Source of the DNA: Pandoraea fibrosis | GTDB lineage: Bacteria; Pseudomonadota; Gammaproteobacteria; Burkholderiales; Burkholderiaceae | Direction: 5' to 3' | Length of the DNA: 64,000 bases | Assembly: GCF_000807775.2 (NCBI RefSeq) | Contig: NZ_CP047385.1 | Location: 3,162,001-3,226,000, forward strand | In this document: piece by piece, positions 15,696 to 25,297 of the stretch | Layout of the letters: every line of letters begins with the position of its first letter | Numbering within the stretch: the first letter of the stretch is position 1 | Position numbers and translations under genes: made by a program | The notes under the pieces: generated by a model | Told to the model about the DNA's origin: nothing | Seen by the model: only the letters and a program-made list of their open reading frames with translations | Databases searched by the model: none

Positions 15696-16430
15696 TCAAT
15701 CGGCGCTGAGCGTCTTTGGCACCGGATACCGCGTGCCGTCGTATTCCAGTGTGACGCTGGGCCGCTTCGATGTGCTTTCCTTGCTCGCACAGTCATTACG
15801 CGTCGGCTTGTTTGTCGTCGTCACGGTTTTCTCGCTGACGACGAGTTTTGCATAGCCGTCCTTACCCGCCGGGCCCACAGCGACCGCACGCGAGGTATCG
15901 GAAAAACTCCCCGCGCAATTCCCGTCCCATTCGCCACCCCCAGCCTGCGTCGCCAGTTTGTCGACGACTTTGCGCAGCGTCGCGCCATCGATCACATACA
16001 GACTCAGCGACGATTGCGAGAAGGGATTCACGCGCGACGACCCCTCGAAATCCGCCCGCACGCCAAACGCGAGCACCTGCGGCGTCAGCCGCCATGGCGC
16101 CGTGTCGAGTGAAATACTGCGCAGTCTGACGGCGTCGGAAATCAGCGCCGATGGCTCGAAGCGATGAGCGACCACTTTCCCCGTCTGACTGTCGGTCACG
16201 AGCACATCCACGTCGTAGACCTTGTCGTCGTCCGTGTCACCTGGTTGCGGCAATGGCAATGCGGCCAGCGTGAGCGCCGGATTGGCGGGCCAGACCTTGC
16301 AACTGGCCAGATCGGTGTCGAGCGTGCGACCTGGGTGCAGAGTCTTCGTCCACGCTTCAAGACGATCACGGCAATCCGCCTGTGCCAGTAATGGCACGAA
16401 GAGGACAGCGCATGCAGCGAGCATTTTCAT
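15696..16430 (-). CDS. Exported protein of unknown function
   Basis: A 244-residue protein with a cleavable signal peptide (MKMLAACAVLFVPLLAQA). The mature part has Cys residues in QADCRDRLEAW, ASCKVWP, DGNCAGSF and NDCASKE, consistent with periplasmic disulphides. It also has an Asp-rich turn PGDTDDDKVYDVDVLVTD and alternating beta-type segments. I do not recognise a family. GGAG precedes the chosen start by about nine bases; the in-frame ATG 15 bases upstream overlaps that SD. It is convergent with the LysR gene and appears monocistronic. Confidence 0.78.
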   Translation of the reverse strand: MKMLAACAVLFVPLLAQADCRDRLEAWTKTLHPGRTLDTDLASCKVWPANPALTLAALPLPQPGDTDDDKVYDVDVLVTDSQTGKVVAHRFEPSALISDAVRLRSISLDTAPWRLTPQVLAFGVRADFEGSSRVNPFSQSSLSLYVIDGATLRKVVDKLATQAGGGEWDGNCAGSFSDTSRAVAVGPAGKDGYAKLVVSEKTVTTTNKPTRNDCASKESTSKRPSVTLEYDGTRYPVPKTLSAD

Positions 16431-16576
16431 CGGGTCGTTCTCCATATTCGCATCGTCAATCGCGCGATTCTACGTCGTCGCGAGAGCACGAGCCTAACCC
16501 TCGCGCGTGACGCTACGGACATTGATCGATAAGGGAGCAAGGCAAGGGCTAGCAGCATTGTGCGTTCAGCGCTTTG

Positions 16577-16607
16577 CCAAAAGATCAGGGGCGCCGAAGC
16601 GCCCCTG
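16577..16607 (-). terminator. Terminator of the cyanophycin synthetase operon
   Basis: The arms CAGGGGCGC (16586-16594) and GCGCCCCTG (16599-16607) form a nine-pair stem with a CGAA loop on the plus strand (TTCG on the transcript). On the minus strand it is followed by ATCTTTTGG. It lies 26 bases after the last cphA stop codon. Confidence 0.7.
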
Positions 16608-16632
16608 CTGACAGTCATGCAATCCAACGAGT

Positions 16633-19212
16633 TCAGCGAGCGCTGGCCTCGGCGACGCGTTGCGAGATGTGCGCCAGGGCTTCGTCCACCTGATCGATGA
16701 GGATCAGGCACAGGTCGCCGGGTTGCAGACGGGCAAGCGCCGTGTCGATGGCCACGAACTCACCGTGAATTTCATCGATATGGCTCGCACGACGCGCATC
16801 GACCAGACCTTCGCGCAACAGTCGCAGCACTTCACCGTCTTCACGGCCGCGTTGGCATTGGTCCTGATAAAGCAACACGTCGTCGAATGCGTCGCCGAGG
16901 ATCTGCGTCTGGCGGCGAATGTCTTCGTCACGACGGTCGCCTGCGCCCGAAATCACCACTGAACGGCGACGTGCCGGCATCGTTTCCACGGCCTGCGTCA
17001 AGGCGGCGATGGCGTCCGGATTGTGGCCGTAGTCGGCAATCACGGTCGCGCCCTTGTAGTCGAACACGTTGAAGCGGCCCGGTGCGGTCCCCGCGTCGTT
17101 CACGAACGTGGCCAACCCGGCACGGATCGTGGTCGGATCGATATTCAGCGCCCACGCGGCACCGACGGCCGCCATCGCGTTCTCGACCTGGAAGCCGATG
17201 GCGCCACCGCGCGTGAGCGGAATCGCTGCCAGCGCATAGCGGGTCTCTTCGCTACCGTGCGAGGTCACGATGTTGCCGCCGTCGACGTACACCACACGCT
17301 TGCCTTTCGCGCGATGCGTGGCGAGGACCGGGTGCGAGGCGTCGAGTGCGAAGTACGTCACGTCTCCCGGGCAGGCATCGGCCATGCGCGCGACCATCGG
17401 GTCGGCCGCGTTGAGCACGGCCATGCCGCGCGGCGCCACATTGCGCACGATCACGCTCTTGAGCACGGCGAGATCTTCCACCGTATGGATGTACGACAGG
17501 CCCAGATGGTCGCCCATGCCGATGTTGGTCACTACGGCGACGTCGCAACGGTCATAGGCCAGACCTTCGCGCAGCAGGCCGCCGCGCGCAGTCTCGAACA
17601 CCGCGGCGTCCACATCCGGGTGCATCAGCACGTTGCGGGCACTGCGCGGGCCGCTGCAATCGCCCGTGTCGATACGTTGGCCGCTGATATAGATGCCGTC
17701 GGTGCCGGTCATGCCGACGCGCAGGCCTTGCTGAGCGATCAGATGCGCAATCAGACGAACCGTGGTTGTCTTGCCGTTCGTGCCGGAGACGGCCACGACC
17801 GGGATGCGGCCATCGTCACCGTCTTCGAACATCGTCGAAACGATGGCTTCGCCGACCGCGCGGCCTTTGCCATACGACGGCTGAAGGTGCATGCGCAGTC
17901 CTGGCGCTGCGTTGACTTCCACAATGCCACCGGCCTGATCTTCAAACGGCTTGATGACGGTCTCACATACGGCGTCCACACCGGCGATGTCGAGACCGAC
18001 TTGCTGGGCCGCTGCCACGGCGCGCGCCGCGATTTCCGGATGCACGTCGTCGGTCACATCGGTGGCGGTGCCGCCGGTCGACAGGTTGGCGTTGTTGCGC
18101 AACACGACACGCGCACCGGATTCCGGCACGGAGTCGGCGTTGAGCCCCTGCTTGGCGAGCGTGGCGAGTGCGATGTCGTCGAAACGAATCTTGGTAAGCG
18201 ACGTGGCATGGCCTTCGCCACGGCGCGGGTCGGCGTTGACCGTTTCGACCAGTTGACGCACGGTATGTACGCCGTCGCCGGTCACTTGCGGCGGGTCGCG
18301 CCGGGCTGCCGCTACCAGCTTGTTGCCGATGACGAGCAGACGGAAATCGTGGCCCGGAATGTAGCGCTCGATGATGACGTCGCGGCTGATGTCCTGCGCT
18401 GCCTCGAAAGCCGTCTCGATTTCTTCGCGCGTGCGCAGACGCACGGCCACACCCTTGCCCTGATTGCCGTCGCGCGGCTTGACCACGACCGGTGCGTCGA
18501 TTTCCTGTACCAGCTTCCACGCGTCTTCGATGTCGCGCACCGTGCCGCCGAGCGGCACGGGAACACCGGCGGCGTGCAGCAGCGTCTTGGTCAGATCCTT
18601 GTCCTGTGCAATCGATTCGGCCACGGCCGACGTGCGGTCGGTTTCGGCAGCTTGAATGCGACGCTGCTTGCTGCCCCAGCCGAATTGCACCATCGACCCT
18701 TCGGTCAGGCGGCGATACGGAATACCGCGCGCCACAGCGGCGTACACGATCGAGCCGGTCGAGGGCCCAAGGCGCACGTCTTCATCCAGATCGCGAAGGC
18801 GGTAGAGGGCGTCGGCGAGATCGAACGGCGCGTCTTCCAGTGCGGCGTTGATCAGTTGCTGCGCCAGCTCGAAGGCAAGACGACCAACCGGCTCTTCGCT
18901 GTACTGCACCACGACCTGGAACGTGCCCGGCTCGATGGTTTGCGTCGTCTGGCTGAACGTGACCGGGCAGCCGGCCGCGGCTTGCAGTTGCAAGGCCGTG
19001 GTGGCGAGGGCATCGGCCAGCGACACCGGACGCTCTTCGGCGTCGGGCGTGAGCGCATGCAGCTCGGGAAAGCGCGCGCGCAAACGGGCCTCGAAACCGG
19101 CCAGATTGCCGATCGAGTATTCCAGATCGGTGCACGTCACGATGGCCTCGATGGCGGTGTGACGGCTCCAGAGGTTCGGCCCGCGCAGGGCGCGGATACG
19201 GGAGACTTCCAT
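16633..19212 (-). CDS. cphA: Cyanophycin synthetase
   Basis: An 859-residue ligase polymerising L-Asp and L-Arg into multi-L-arginyl-poly-L-aspartate (cyanophycin) with ATP. It begins MEVSRIRALRGPNLWSRHTA, a family hallmark. Following the N-terminal domain is an ATP-grasp domain (residues ~210-470: DKDLTKTLLHAAGVPVPLGG, VVVKPRDGNQGKGVAV, GGIVEVNAAPGLRMHLQPS). The Mur-ligase-like part has the P-loop AVSGTNGKTTTVRL, the motif NIGMGDHLGLSYIHTVEDLA and the C-terminal IADYGHNPDAIAAL. All are intact, so this copy looks catalytically complete. It lies 148 bases downstream of a second, divergent synthetase. The earlier in-frame start at 19236 is less likely than the hallmark start. Confidence 0.95.
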   Translation of the reverse strand: MEVSRIRALRGPNLWSRHTAIEAIVTCTDLEYSIGNLAGFEARLRARFPELHALTPDAEERPVSLADALATTALQLQAAAGCPVTFSQTTQTIEPGTFQVVVQYSEEPVGRLAFELAQQLINAALEDAPFDLADALYRLRDLDEDVRLGPSTGSIVYAAVARGIPYRRLTEGSMVQFGWGSKQRRIQAAETDRTSAVAESIAQDKDLTKTLLHAAGVPVPLGGTVRDIEDAWKLVQEIDAPVVVKPRDGNQGKGVAVRLRTREEIETAFEAAQDISRDVIIERYIPGHDFRLLVIGNKLVAAARRDPPQVTGDGVHTVRQLVETVNADPRRGEGHATSLTKIRFDDIALATLAKQGLNADSVPESGARVVLRNNANLSTGGTATDVTDDVHPEIAARAVAAAQQVGLDIAGVDAVCETVIKPFEDQAGGIVEVNAAPGLRMHLQPSYGKGRAVGEAIVSTMFEDGDDGRIPVVAVSGTNGKTTTVRLIAHLIAQQGLRVGMTGTDGIYISGQRIDTGDCSGPRSARNVLMHPDVDAAVFETARGGLLREGLAYDRCDVAVVTNIGMGDHLGLSYIHTVEDLAVLKSVIVRNVAPRGMAVLNAADPMVARMADACPGDVTYFALDASHPVLATHRAKGKRVVYVDGGNIVTSHGSEETRYALAAIPLTRGGAIGFQVENAMAAVGAAWALNIDPTTIRAGLATFVNDAGTAPGRFNVFDYKGATVIADYGHNPDAIAALTQAVETMPARRRSVVISGAGDRRDEDIRRQTQILGDAFDDVLLYQDQCQRGREDGEVLRLLREGLVDARRASHIDEIHGEFVAIDTALARLQPGDLCLILIDQVDEALAHISQRVAEASAR

Positions 19213-19360
19213 AAATTGCAATCCCTGTCTGTCCACTTCGCGTCCCTGAATAACGGATGGTTGGCGAGAAAAACGACTGTGGCTTGGGTATTCGGTTCTA
19301 TCTATATATGGCCGGCGGCGGCAGAGTTTCCTGCGCGCCGCCTCTTGCGGCTGACCCGGC

Positions 19361-21994
19361 TCAGGCAGCCAGCGCGGGCATCGGCTGGCCCATCCACAGA
19401 TGCACGAGATCGAGCATCGCGGTGGCGCCGCCTTCGTCGGCCTGCAACACGAGCAGATCGCCGCTTACCAACTGCGCCAGTGCAGCTTGCGCGGCAACCC
19501 GACGCTCGGCGGCATCGGTGACTTGCACCTTGCAGCCTGCGGCATCGATGCCCGCGCGCAGTTGCGCACGAGACTCTGCCAGCGCTCGCTTGCGCTCGAC
19601 GCTCACGTCGTCGCACAACACCACACGGTCAAACGTCTGCGCCAGCAGCTTGCCTTCGGCCTGCAAGTCTTCGTCCATGCGGTCTACGCCGGGGCCGTAC
19701 ACCGCAATGCGGCGCTCGGCGGGCAGCTTGGCCAGCGCTGCCGCGAGGGCAGCCAGCGCCGGGGCGTTATGGGCATCGTCGACGATGACGGTTGCGCCTT
19801 GCTTTTCAAACAGCGTGAAGCGGCCCGGGGCATCTACCTGACCCACGTCGAACGTGGTCACGCCGGTGCGCAGCACGTCGAGCGCTACGCCCATCGACCA
19901 GGCCGCCGCCACGGCGGCAAGCACGTTCTCGATCTGGAAGTCGACCCGACCTGCGTAGGTCAGCGGCATGTTGGCCGTGGCGCCCACGCCGGTTTCTTCC
20001 GAACCGGTGGCCAGCACGACCTGGCCGTTGCGCACAAAGACCACGCGCTTGCCGGCGGCGCGGTGCGCCACGATAGCCGGCAGGTGTTCGTCCAGCCCGA
20101 AGAAGATCACGTCGCCATCGCACAGCTCTGCCATTTCCACCACGAGCGGATCGCGGGCATTGAGCACGGCCACGCCGTCGGGCAGGACCACGTCGACTTG
20201 CGTGCGAAGCACACTGAACATGCGGTCGACGTCTTCGACGAAATACTGGCCCAGGTGGTCGGGGCGGTCGATGTTGGTCACGATACCGACCTGGCAGCGA
20301 TCGTAGGCGAGACCTTCGGAGAGGATGGCGGTGCTGTCGTTTTCGAAGACGGCGGCCGTCACGCTGGCATTCATCAGCACGCGGTGCGCTGCATCCCAAT
20401 TGGCGCAGTCGCCGCGTTGCACCAGACGCTTGTCGAGGAACAGACCATCGCTGCACGCGAGGCCGGTATGCTCGCCCGCCAGTTGCAGCAGGTGGGTGAG
20501 CAGACGCGCCGTGACGGTCTTGCCGTTGGTGCCGGTGATGCCGACGACCGGAATGCGTCCGGCGTCCCCGTCGGGGAACAGATGGTCGACGATGGCTCGG
20601 CCGACCGGGCGCGGTGTGCCATCGGCCGGCTTCAGGTGCATGAGCAGGCCGGGGCCGGCGTTGACTTCCACGATGGCGCCCCGTTGTTCTGCCAACGGAC
20701 GGGAAATGTCTTCCGCCACCAGATCGACGCCGGCGATATCCAGACCGACAATGCGCGCGGCCAGCGACGCGTGGGCGGCCACGCTCGGGTGCACGCGGTC
20801 GGTGACGTCGAAAGCGACGTTGCCGTTGCGCTGGATCAGCACGTTCTTGCCCTCGGGCGGTACGGCGTCGGCGTCGAAGCCCTGGCGCTTGAGTTCAAGG
20901 CGAGCCGACGAATCGATACGCACGCGGTTCAGCGGCTGGTCTTCGGCGCTGCCGCGACGCGGATCGCTGTTGATCTGCAGTTCGATGAGTTCCGAGACAG
21001 TGTGCTTGCCATCGCCGACCACCGAGGCCATTTCGCCCATAGCGGCGGCCACGACACGGCCACCCACGACCAGCAGGCGGTGCTCCAGCCCCGACACGAA
21101 GCGCTCGACGATCACGCCGTTGCCTTCTTCCAGCGCGACGTCGAATGCCGTGGTGACTTCGTCTCGCGTGGTGAGATTGATAAACACACCACGACCATGG
21201 TTCCCGTCGTATGGTTTGACGACCACCGGCAGGCCGATGTCCTGTGCGGCGTCCCAGGCGTCTTCGGCGCTCTCGACCAGACGGCCTTCCGGCACGGGCA
21301 CGCCGCACGATTCGAGCAGTTGCTTGGTCAGGTCTTTGTCGCGCGAGATGCTCTCGGCAATGGCGGGGGTGCGGTCGGTCTCGGCGGTCCAGATGCGTCG
21401 GGCGGCTGCGCCGTAGCCAAGTTGCACCAGATTGCCGTCGGACAGGCGGATATGCGGGATGTCGCGGTCGTCGGCGGCATCGACAATGCACGCGGTGCTC
21501 GGGCCGAGACAATGCTTGTCCACCAGACCGCGCAGGTTCTCGACGGCGGCTTCCACGTCGTAGGGGCGGTCTTCGATGGCCGCCATGACCAGATCGCGGG
21601 CGGCAAACAGGGCTGCGCGGGTCACGTCTTCATGCCAGGCGCGCACGATCACCTTATAGACGCCGGAGATCGGAGTTTCGCGGGCCTTGCCGAAACCGCC
21701 GGGCATGCCGGCGAGGTTTTGCAGCTCGAGCGTGACATGCTCGAGAATATGGCCGGGCCACGTGCCTTCGCGCAGGCGCTGAAGGAAGCCGCCACGCTCG
21801 CCGATGCTGCAGCGATGCTCGATGAGGGAGGGCAGCCACTCGGACAGCCGCTCGGGGAACCCCGGGATCTTGTTGGACGGGAACTCCTCGAGTTCGCCGA
21901 TATCGACCCATGCCTCAAGCACCGGCCGATATGTCCACATATTCGGGCCGCGCAGCGACAGGACATCGAAAATCTCAATGTCTTTCTTTTTCAT
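19361..21994 (-). CDS. Second cyanophycin synthetase (CphA'-like)
   Basis: An 877-residue paralogue of the downstream CphA with the same architecture. It begins MKKKDIEIFDVLSLRGPNMW, then has ATP-grasp motifs DKDLTKQLLESCGVPVPEG and VVVKPYDGNHGRGVF and the Mur-ligase P-loop GITGTNGKTVTARLL. Several C-terminal signatures differ from the canonical copy: DRPDHLGQYFVEDVDRMFSV replaces the DHLGL...HTVEDLA pattern and IVDDAHNAPALAAL replaces DYGHNP. It may therefore prefer another substrate or step, or act as a partner subunit. Tandem cphA'/cphA pairs are known in Cupriavidus and Burkholderia. ATG at 21994; the sequence further upstream is not conserved-looking. Confidence 0.9.
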   Translation of the reverse strand: MKKKDIEIFDVLSLRGPNMWTYRPVLEAWVDIGELEEFPSNKIPGFPERLSEWLPSLIEHRCSIGERGGFLQRLREGTWPGHILEHVTLELQNLAGMPGGFGKARETPISGVYKVIVRAWHEDVTRAALFAARDLVMAAIEDRPYDVEAAVENLRGLVDKHCLGPSTACIVDAADDRDIPHIRLSDGNLVQLGYGAAARRIWTAETDRTPAIAESISRDKDLTKQLLESCGVPVPEGRLVESAEDAWDAAQDIGLPVVVKPYDGNHGRGVFINLTTRDEVTTAFDVALEEGNGVIVERFVSGLEHRLLVVGGRVVAAAMGEMASVVGDGKHTVSELIELQINSDPRRGSAEDQPLNRVRIDSSARLELKRQGFDADAVPPEGKNVLIQRNGNVAFDVTDRVHPSVAAHASLAARIVGLDIAGVDLVAEDISRPLAEQRGAIVEVNAGPGLLMHLKPADGTPRPVGRAIVDHLFPDGDAGRIPVVGITGTNGKTVTARLLTHLLQLAGEHTGLACSDGLFLDKRLVQRGDCANWDAAHRVLMNASVTAAVFENDSTAILSEGLAYDRCQVGIVTNIDRPDHLGQYFVEDVDRMFSVLRTQVDVVLPDGVAVLNARDPLVVEMAELCDGDVIFFGLDEHLPAIVAHRAAGKRVVFVRNGQVVLATGSEETGVGATANMPLTYAGRVDFQIENVLAAVAAAWSMGVALDVLRTGVTTFDVGQVDAPGRFTLFEKQGATVIVDDAHNAPALAALAAALAKLPAERRIAVYGPGVDRMDEDLQAEGKLLAQTFDRVVLCDDVSVERKRALAESRAQLRAGIDAAGCKVQVTDAAERRVAAQAALAQLVSGDLLVLQADEGGATAMLDLVHLWMGQPMPALAA

Positions 21995-22291
21995 TCTTAA
22001 GGCTAATTCACGCGTCAAGGCTGGGTTCGGAGAAGCCGGCGAGGCCGATTTCAGGCGGCACAGCCGGTCGCGCTCGTTCAGTTAACTGGTTACTTAACGT
22101 AAAAATCCGTAAACGGTTGACCGTCGCAACAATATTTCCATGCTGCACCGTGTCATCGGGGAACTCCGCGCCGCAAAAGGCATCGCTGTGGTTATACTTG
22201 CGGCAATTTCGCGGACTGACAGGGAAAGTCCGCCTCGATTTTTCCTCGTTTGCCTCGTTGTCCGCCCCTTGAGGACACGTCTGCCGCAGCA
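21995..22291. promoter_or_regulatory. Divergent promoter region, cyanophycin locus
   Basis: A 297-base spacer between the cphA' start and the ABC exporter start. It includes the dyad TTACTTAACGTAA (22090-22102) next to GTTAAC (22081-22086), and a -10-like TATACT (22194-22199) directed toward the ABC gene. No coding feature is seen. A TTG at 22250 is an alternative start for the ABC gene. Confidence 0.45.
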
Positions 22292-24733
22292 ATGACCGAC
22301 ACCTCCGCTTCTGCGGCATCTTCTGCCGCCACCCCGACACCGTCGTCCGAGCGCAACCCTGCCGGTGCCTCAGGCGGTGCGGCCTGCACGTCCCCCGTTT
22401 CTGCCCGCAATGCCGCCGCCGAGACCTGGTATCCGGATCTCGCCGCGCAACTGGCCGATGGCGAGACGGTGCTGGCCTGGCTCACTGTCGACCTGGACGC
22501 TCAACTGCACTTCGCCCGTGGCCTGGTGGTCGCCACCGAGCGCCGGTTGCTCGCCCGTGAGGCGCGTCGTGAGGCGTCGCGCAGTGGCGAGGGCTGGCAG
22601 TCGTGGCCGTATCGCGCCGACCTGTCGCTCACGCACACCGATCACGCGGGCGTTGGCTCGCTGGAGTTGTGCGATGCCCGCGAGAAGCTGGCGAACTGGC
22701 GTTACACCCTCGGTCACAACCCGGCGGCGCTGACGCTGATGGACACCGTCGCGCGTCACCGTGAGGCATTGGCGGCGGGACATGCGGCCAGCCATGAGGC
22801 GGCGGGCGAGACGGGCACATGTCCGATCTGTCAGGCCGAGCTGCCGCCCGGGGTGGACGATTGCCCGCAGTGCAACCCGGAGGTGGAAGCCCCACCGTCC
22901 ACGTGGGCATTGCTGCGCTTGTGGCGCTTCGCCCGCCCGTATCGTTTCCAGTTACTCGCCGGTTTTCTGCTCACGCTTTGTGCGACGGGCGCCACGTTGA
23001 TCCCGCCGTATCTGACGATGCCGCTCATGGACAACGTGCTGATCCCGTTCCAGAACGGTCAGCCCATCGATTATCAGCTGGTGGGAATGTACTTGTCGGG
23101 CCTGTTGGGCGCGGGTGTCGTCGCCTGGGTGCTCGGTTGGGCGCGCACGTATTTGCTCGCGAAGGTGTCGGAGCGCATCGGGGCCGATCTGCGCACCGCG
23201 ACCTACTCGCATTTGCTGCGTCTCTCGCTCGAGTACTTCGGCGGCAAGCGCACGGGCGACCTGATGGCGCGCATCGGCTCGGAGAGCGATCGCATCTGCG
23301 TGTTTCTCTCGCTGCACTTGCTCGACTTCGCGACCGATGTGCTGATGATCATCATGACGGCGGTCATCCTCGTGTCGATCAACCCGTGGCTTGCCGTGGT
23401 TACACTCGTGCCGCTGCCGTTCATTGCATGGTTGATTCATCTGGTGCGTGATCGTCTGCGTCATGGCTTCGAGAAGGTCGACCGGATCTGGGCAGAGATC
23501 ACCAACGTGCTTGCCGACACGATTCCGGGCATTCGCGTGGTGAAGGCATTTGCGCAGGAGAACCGCGAAGTCGCGCGTTTCAAGGAAGCCAACCGCCACA
23601 ACCTCGTGGTCAATGACCGCGTGAACAAGGTGTGGTCGTTGTTCTCGCCGACCGTGACGTTCCTGACGGAAGTGGGCCTGCTGGTGGTCTGGATCTTCGG
23701 TATCTGGCAGATCTCCAAGCATGAGATCACCGTCGGTGTGCTCGCGGCGTTCCTGACCTACATCAGCCGCTTCTATACCCGTCTCGATTCGATGAGCCGC
23801 ATTGTGTCGGTCACGCAAAAGGCCGCCGCAGGCGCGAAGCGCATCTTCGATGTGCTCGATCACGTCTCGAACGTGCCGGAACCGGTCAATCCGGTGCATC
23901 TGAAAGAGGTGAAGGGCGCGATCGATCTGCGCGACATTGGCTTCCGCTATGGCAATCGGTCGGTGATCCGCGGCATGGATCTGCGCATTGCACCCGGCGA
24001 GATGATCGGTCTGGTCGGTCACAGCGGGTCGGGCAAGAGCACGCTGGTCAACCTGATCTGCCGCTTCTACGACGTGGCGGAAGGTTCGATCCAGATCGAC
24101 GGTGTGGACATTCGCGCGCTGCCGGTCTCGGACTTCCGCCGCAATGTCGGGCTCGTGTTGCAGGAGCCGTTCCTGTTCTTCGGCACGATTGCGGACAACA
24201 TCGCCTACGGCAAGCCGGAGGCCACGCGCGCCGAGATCGTGGCCGCCGCCCGCGCGGCGCACGCCCACGAATTCATCCTGCGTCTGCCGCACGGCTACGA
24301 CTCACTGGTTGGCGAGCGCGGGCAGGCACTCTCGGGGGGCGAGCGTCAACGCATTTCGATTGCGCGCGCGCTGCTGATCGATCCGCGCATTCTGATTCTC
24401 GATGAGGCGACGTCGTCGGTCGACACGGCCACCGAGAAGGAAATTCAGAAGGCGCTCGACAACCTCGTCAAGGGCCGCACGACGATTGCCATCGCGCACC
24501 GGTTGTCGACGCTGCGCAAGGCCGACCGGCTGGTGGTGCTCGACCGCGGCAAGATCGTCGAAGTGGGTAACCACGATGAACTGATCGCTCGCGAAGGCGC
24601 GTACTACAAGCTCTATCAGGCGCAGCAGCGCAATGTCGATACGGATATCGATGCGGTGGTCGAGTCGGCCGAAGCGGCAGCGACCGTCGCCGCCGTGAGC
24701 GCAGCGCCGGCCCAGCAGCTCTCCGTCAACTGA
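22292..24733 (+). CDS. ABC exporter associated with cyanophycin locus (zinc ribbon N-terminus)
   Basis: An 813-residue half-transporter with fused membrane and ATPase domains. Residues ~1-45 are low-complexity. Residues ~45-160 form a beta-rich domain (LAWLTVDLDAQLHFARGLVV, then ERRLLA, WRYTLGH) that could be PH-like. A zinc ribbon CPICQAELPPGVDDCPQCN starts near residue 177. Six membrane helices span ~205-500, and the ATPase domain (~555-780) has GHSGSGKST, LSGGERQRISIARAL, ILILDEATSSVD and the H-loop IAIAHRLS. A polar, Ala-rich tail ends the protein. It precedes a DUF1854 gene by 18 bases; such pairs are associated with cyanophycin genes. Transported substrate unknown. The ATG at 22292 lacks a good SD. 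Confidence 0.88.
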   Translation: MTDTSASAASSAATPTPSSERNPAGASGGAACTSPVSARNAAAETWYPDLAAQLADGETVLAWLTVDLDAQLHFARGLVVATERRLLAREARREASRSGEGWQSWPYRADLSLTHTDHAGVGSLELCDAREKLANWRYTLGHNPAALTLMDTVARHREALAAGHAASHEAAGETGTCPICQAELPPGVDDCPQCNPEVEAPPSTWALLRLWRFARPYRFQLLAGFLLTLCATGATLIPPYLTMPLMDNVLIPFQNGQPIDYQLVGMYLSGLLGAGVVAWVLGWARTYLLAKVSERIGADLRTATYSHLLRLSLEYFGGKRTGDLMARIGSESDRICVFLSLHLLDFATDVLMIIMTAVILVSINPWLAVVTLVPLPFIAWLIHLVRDRLRHGFEKVDRIWAEITNVLADTIPGIRVVKAFAQENREVARFKEANRHNLVVNDRVNKVWSLFSPTVTFLTEVGLLVVWIFGIWQISKHEITVGVLAAFLTYISRFYTRLDSMSRIVSVTQKAAAGAKRIFDVLDHVSNVPEPVNPVHLKEVKGAIDLRDIGFRYGNRSVIRGMDLRIAPGEMIGLVGHSGSGKSTLVNLICRFYDVAEGSIQIDGVDIRALPVSDFRRNVGLVLQEPFLFFGTIADNIAYGKPEATRAEIVAAARAAHAHEFILRLPHGYDSLVGERGQALSGGERQRISIARALLIDPRILILDEATSSVDTATEKEIQKALDNLVKGRTTIAIAHRLSTLRKADRLVVLDRGKIVEVGNHDELIAREGAYYKLYQAQQRNVDTDIDAVVESAEAAATVAAVSAAPAQQLSVN

Positions 24734-24751
24734 ACGTTCGCGAAGCCATTT

Positions 24752-25219
24752 ATGCAGATCGATTTCACTTTGTCGCGCAACGCCTTCGGACGGTTGGTGC
24801 TGACGGATGCCAATGGCATCTCCCACGAAGGCGTGGTGCCCGTGCGGGCATTTCCGATTGCCGCGCCGAACGACGGCCTCGCGCTCGTGAGCACGGAAGG
24901 GCGCGAGCTGGTCTGGCTCGATTCGCTCGACGAACTGCCCGCCGACATGCGTGCCTTGTTGGGGGAAGAACTTGCCGCACGCGAGTTCATGCCCGAGGTG
25001 CTGCGCATTCTGGGCGTGTCGACGTATGCCACGCCGAGTACCTGGACCGTCGAGACGAACCGGGGCGAGGCATCGTTTGTCTTGCGCGGTGAAGAGGACA
25101 TCCGGCGGTTGGGCGGACAGACGTTGCTCATCTCCGACAGTCACGGCATTCACTTCCTTATTCGCGACGCGGGCAAGCTCGACAAGCCGAGCCGGAAGAT
25201 CCTCGACCGCTTTCTCTGA
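24752..25219 (+). CDS. DUF1854 family protein, ABC exporter partner
   Basis: A 155-residue soluble protein matching DUF1854 in pattern: FTLSRNAFGRLVLTDANG, VPVRAFPIAAP, LVSTEGRELVWLDSLDELP, EFMPEVLRILGVSTYATPSTW and the C-terminal IRDAGKLDKPSRKILDRFL. No signal peptide or membrane helix is present. It is cotranscribed with the ABC exporter (18-base gap). The family is known mainly from this gene context; a regulatory or accessory subunit role for the transporter is inference. Confidence 0.88.
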   Translation: MQIDFTLSRNAFGRLVLTDANGISHEGVVPVRAFPIAAPNDGLALVSTEGRELVWLDSLDELPADMRALLGEELAAREFMPEVLRILGVSTYATPSTWTVETNRGEASFVLRGEEDIRRLGGQTLLISDSHGIHFLIRDAGKLDKPSRKILDRFL

Positions 25220-25297
25220 CGTCATTCGTGTAACTGAACTTCGCCGGACCGCGCAGCACTGGTAAAATCGCCGTTTTGCTTTTTGCGGTGATGCCCG

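Noticed and set aside
17023..22000. Long plus-strand frames opposite the two cyanophycin synthetases
   Set aside because: Antisense shadows. The minus-strand proteins carry ATP-grasp and Mur-ligase motifs in order.
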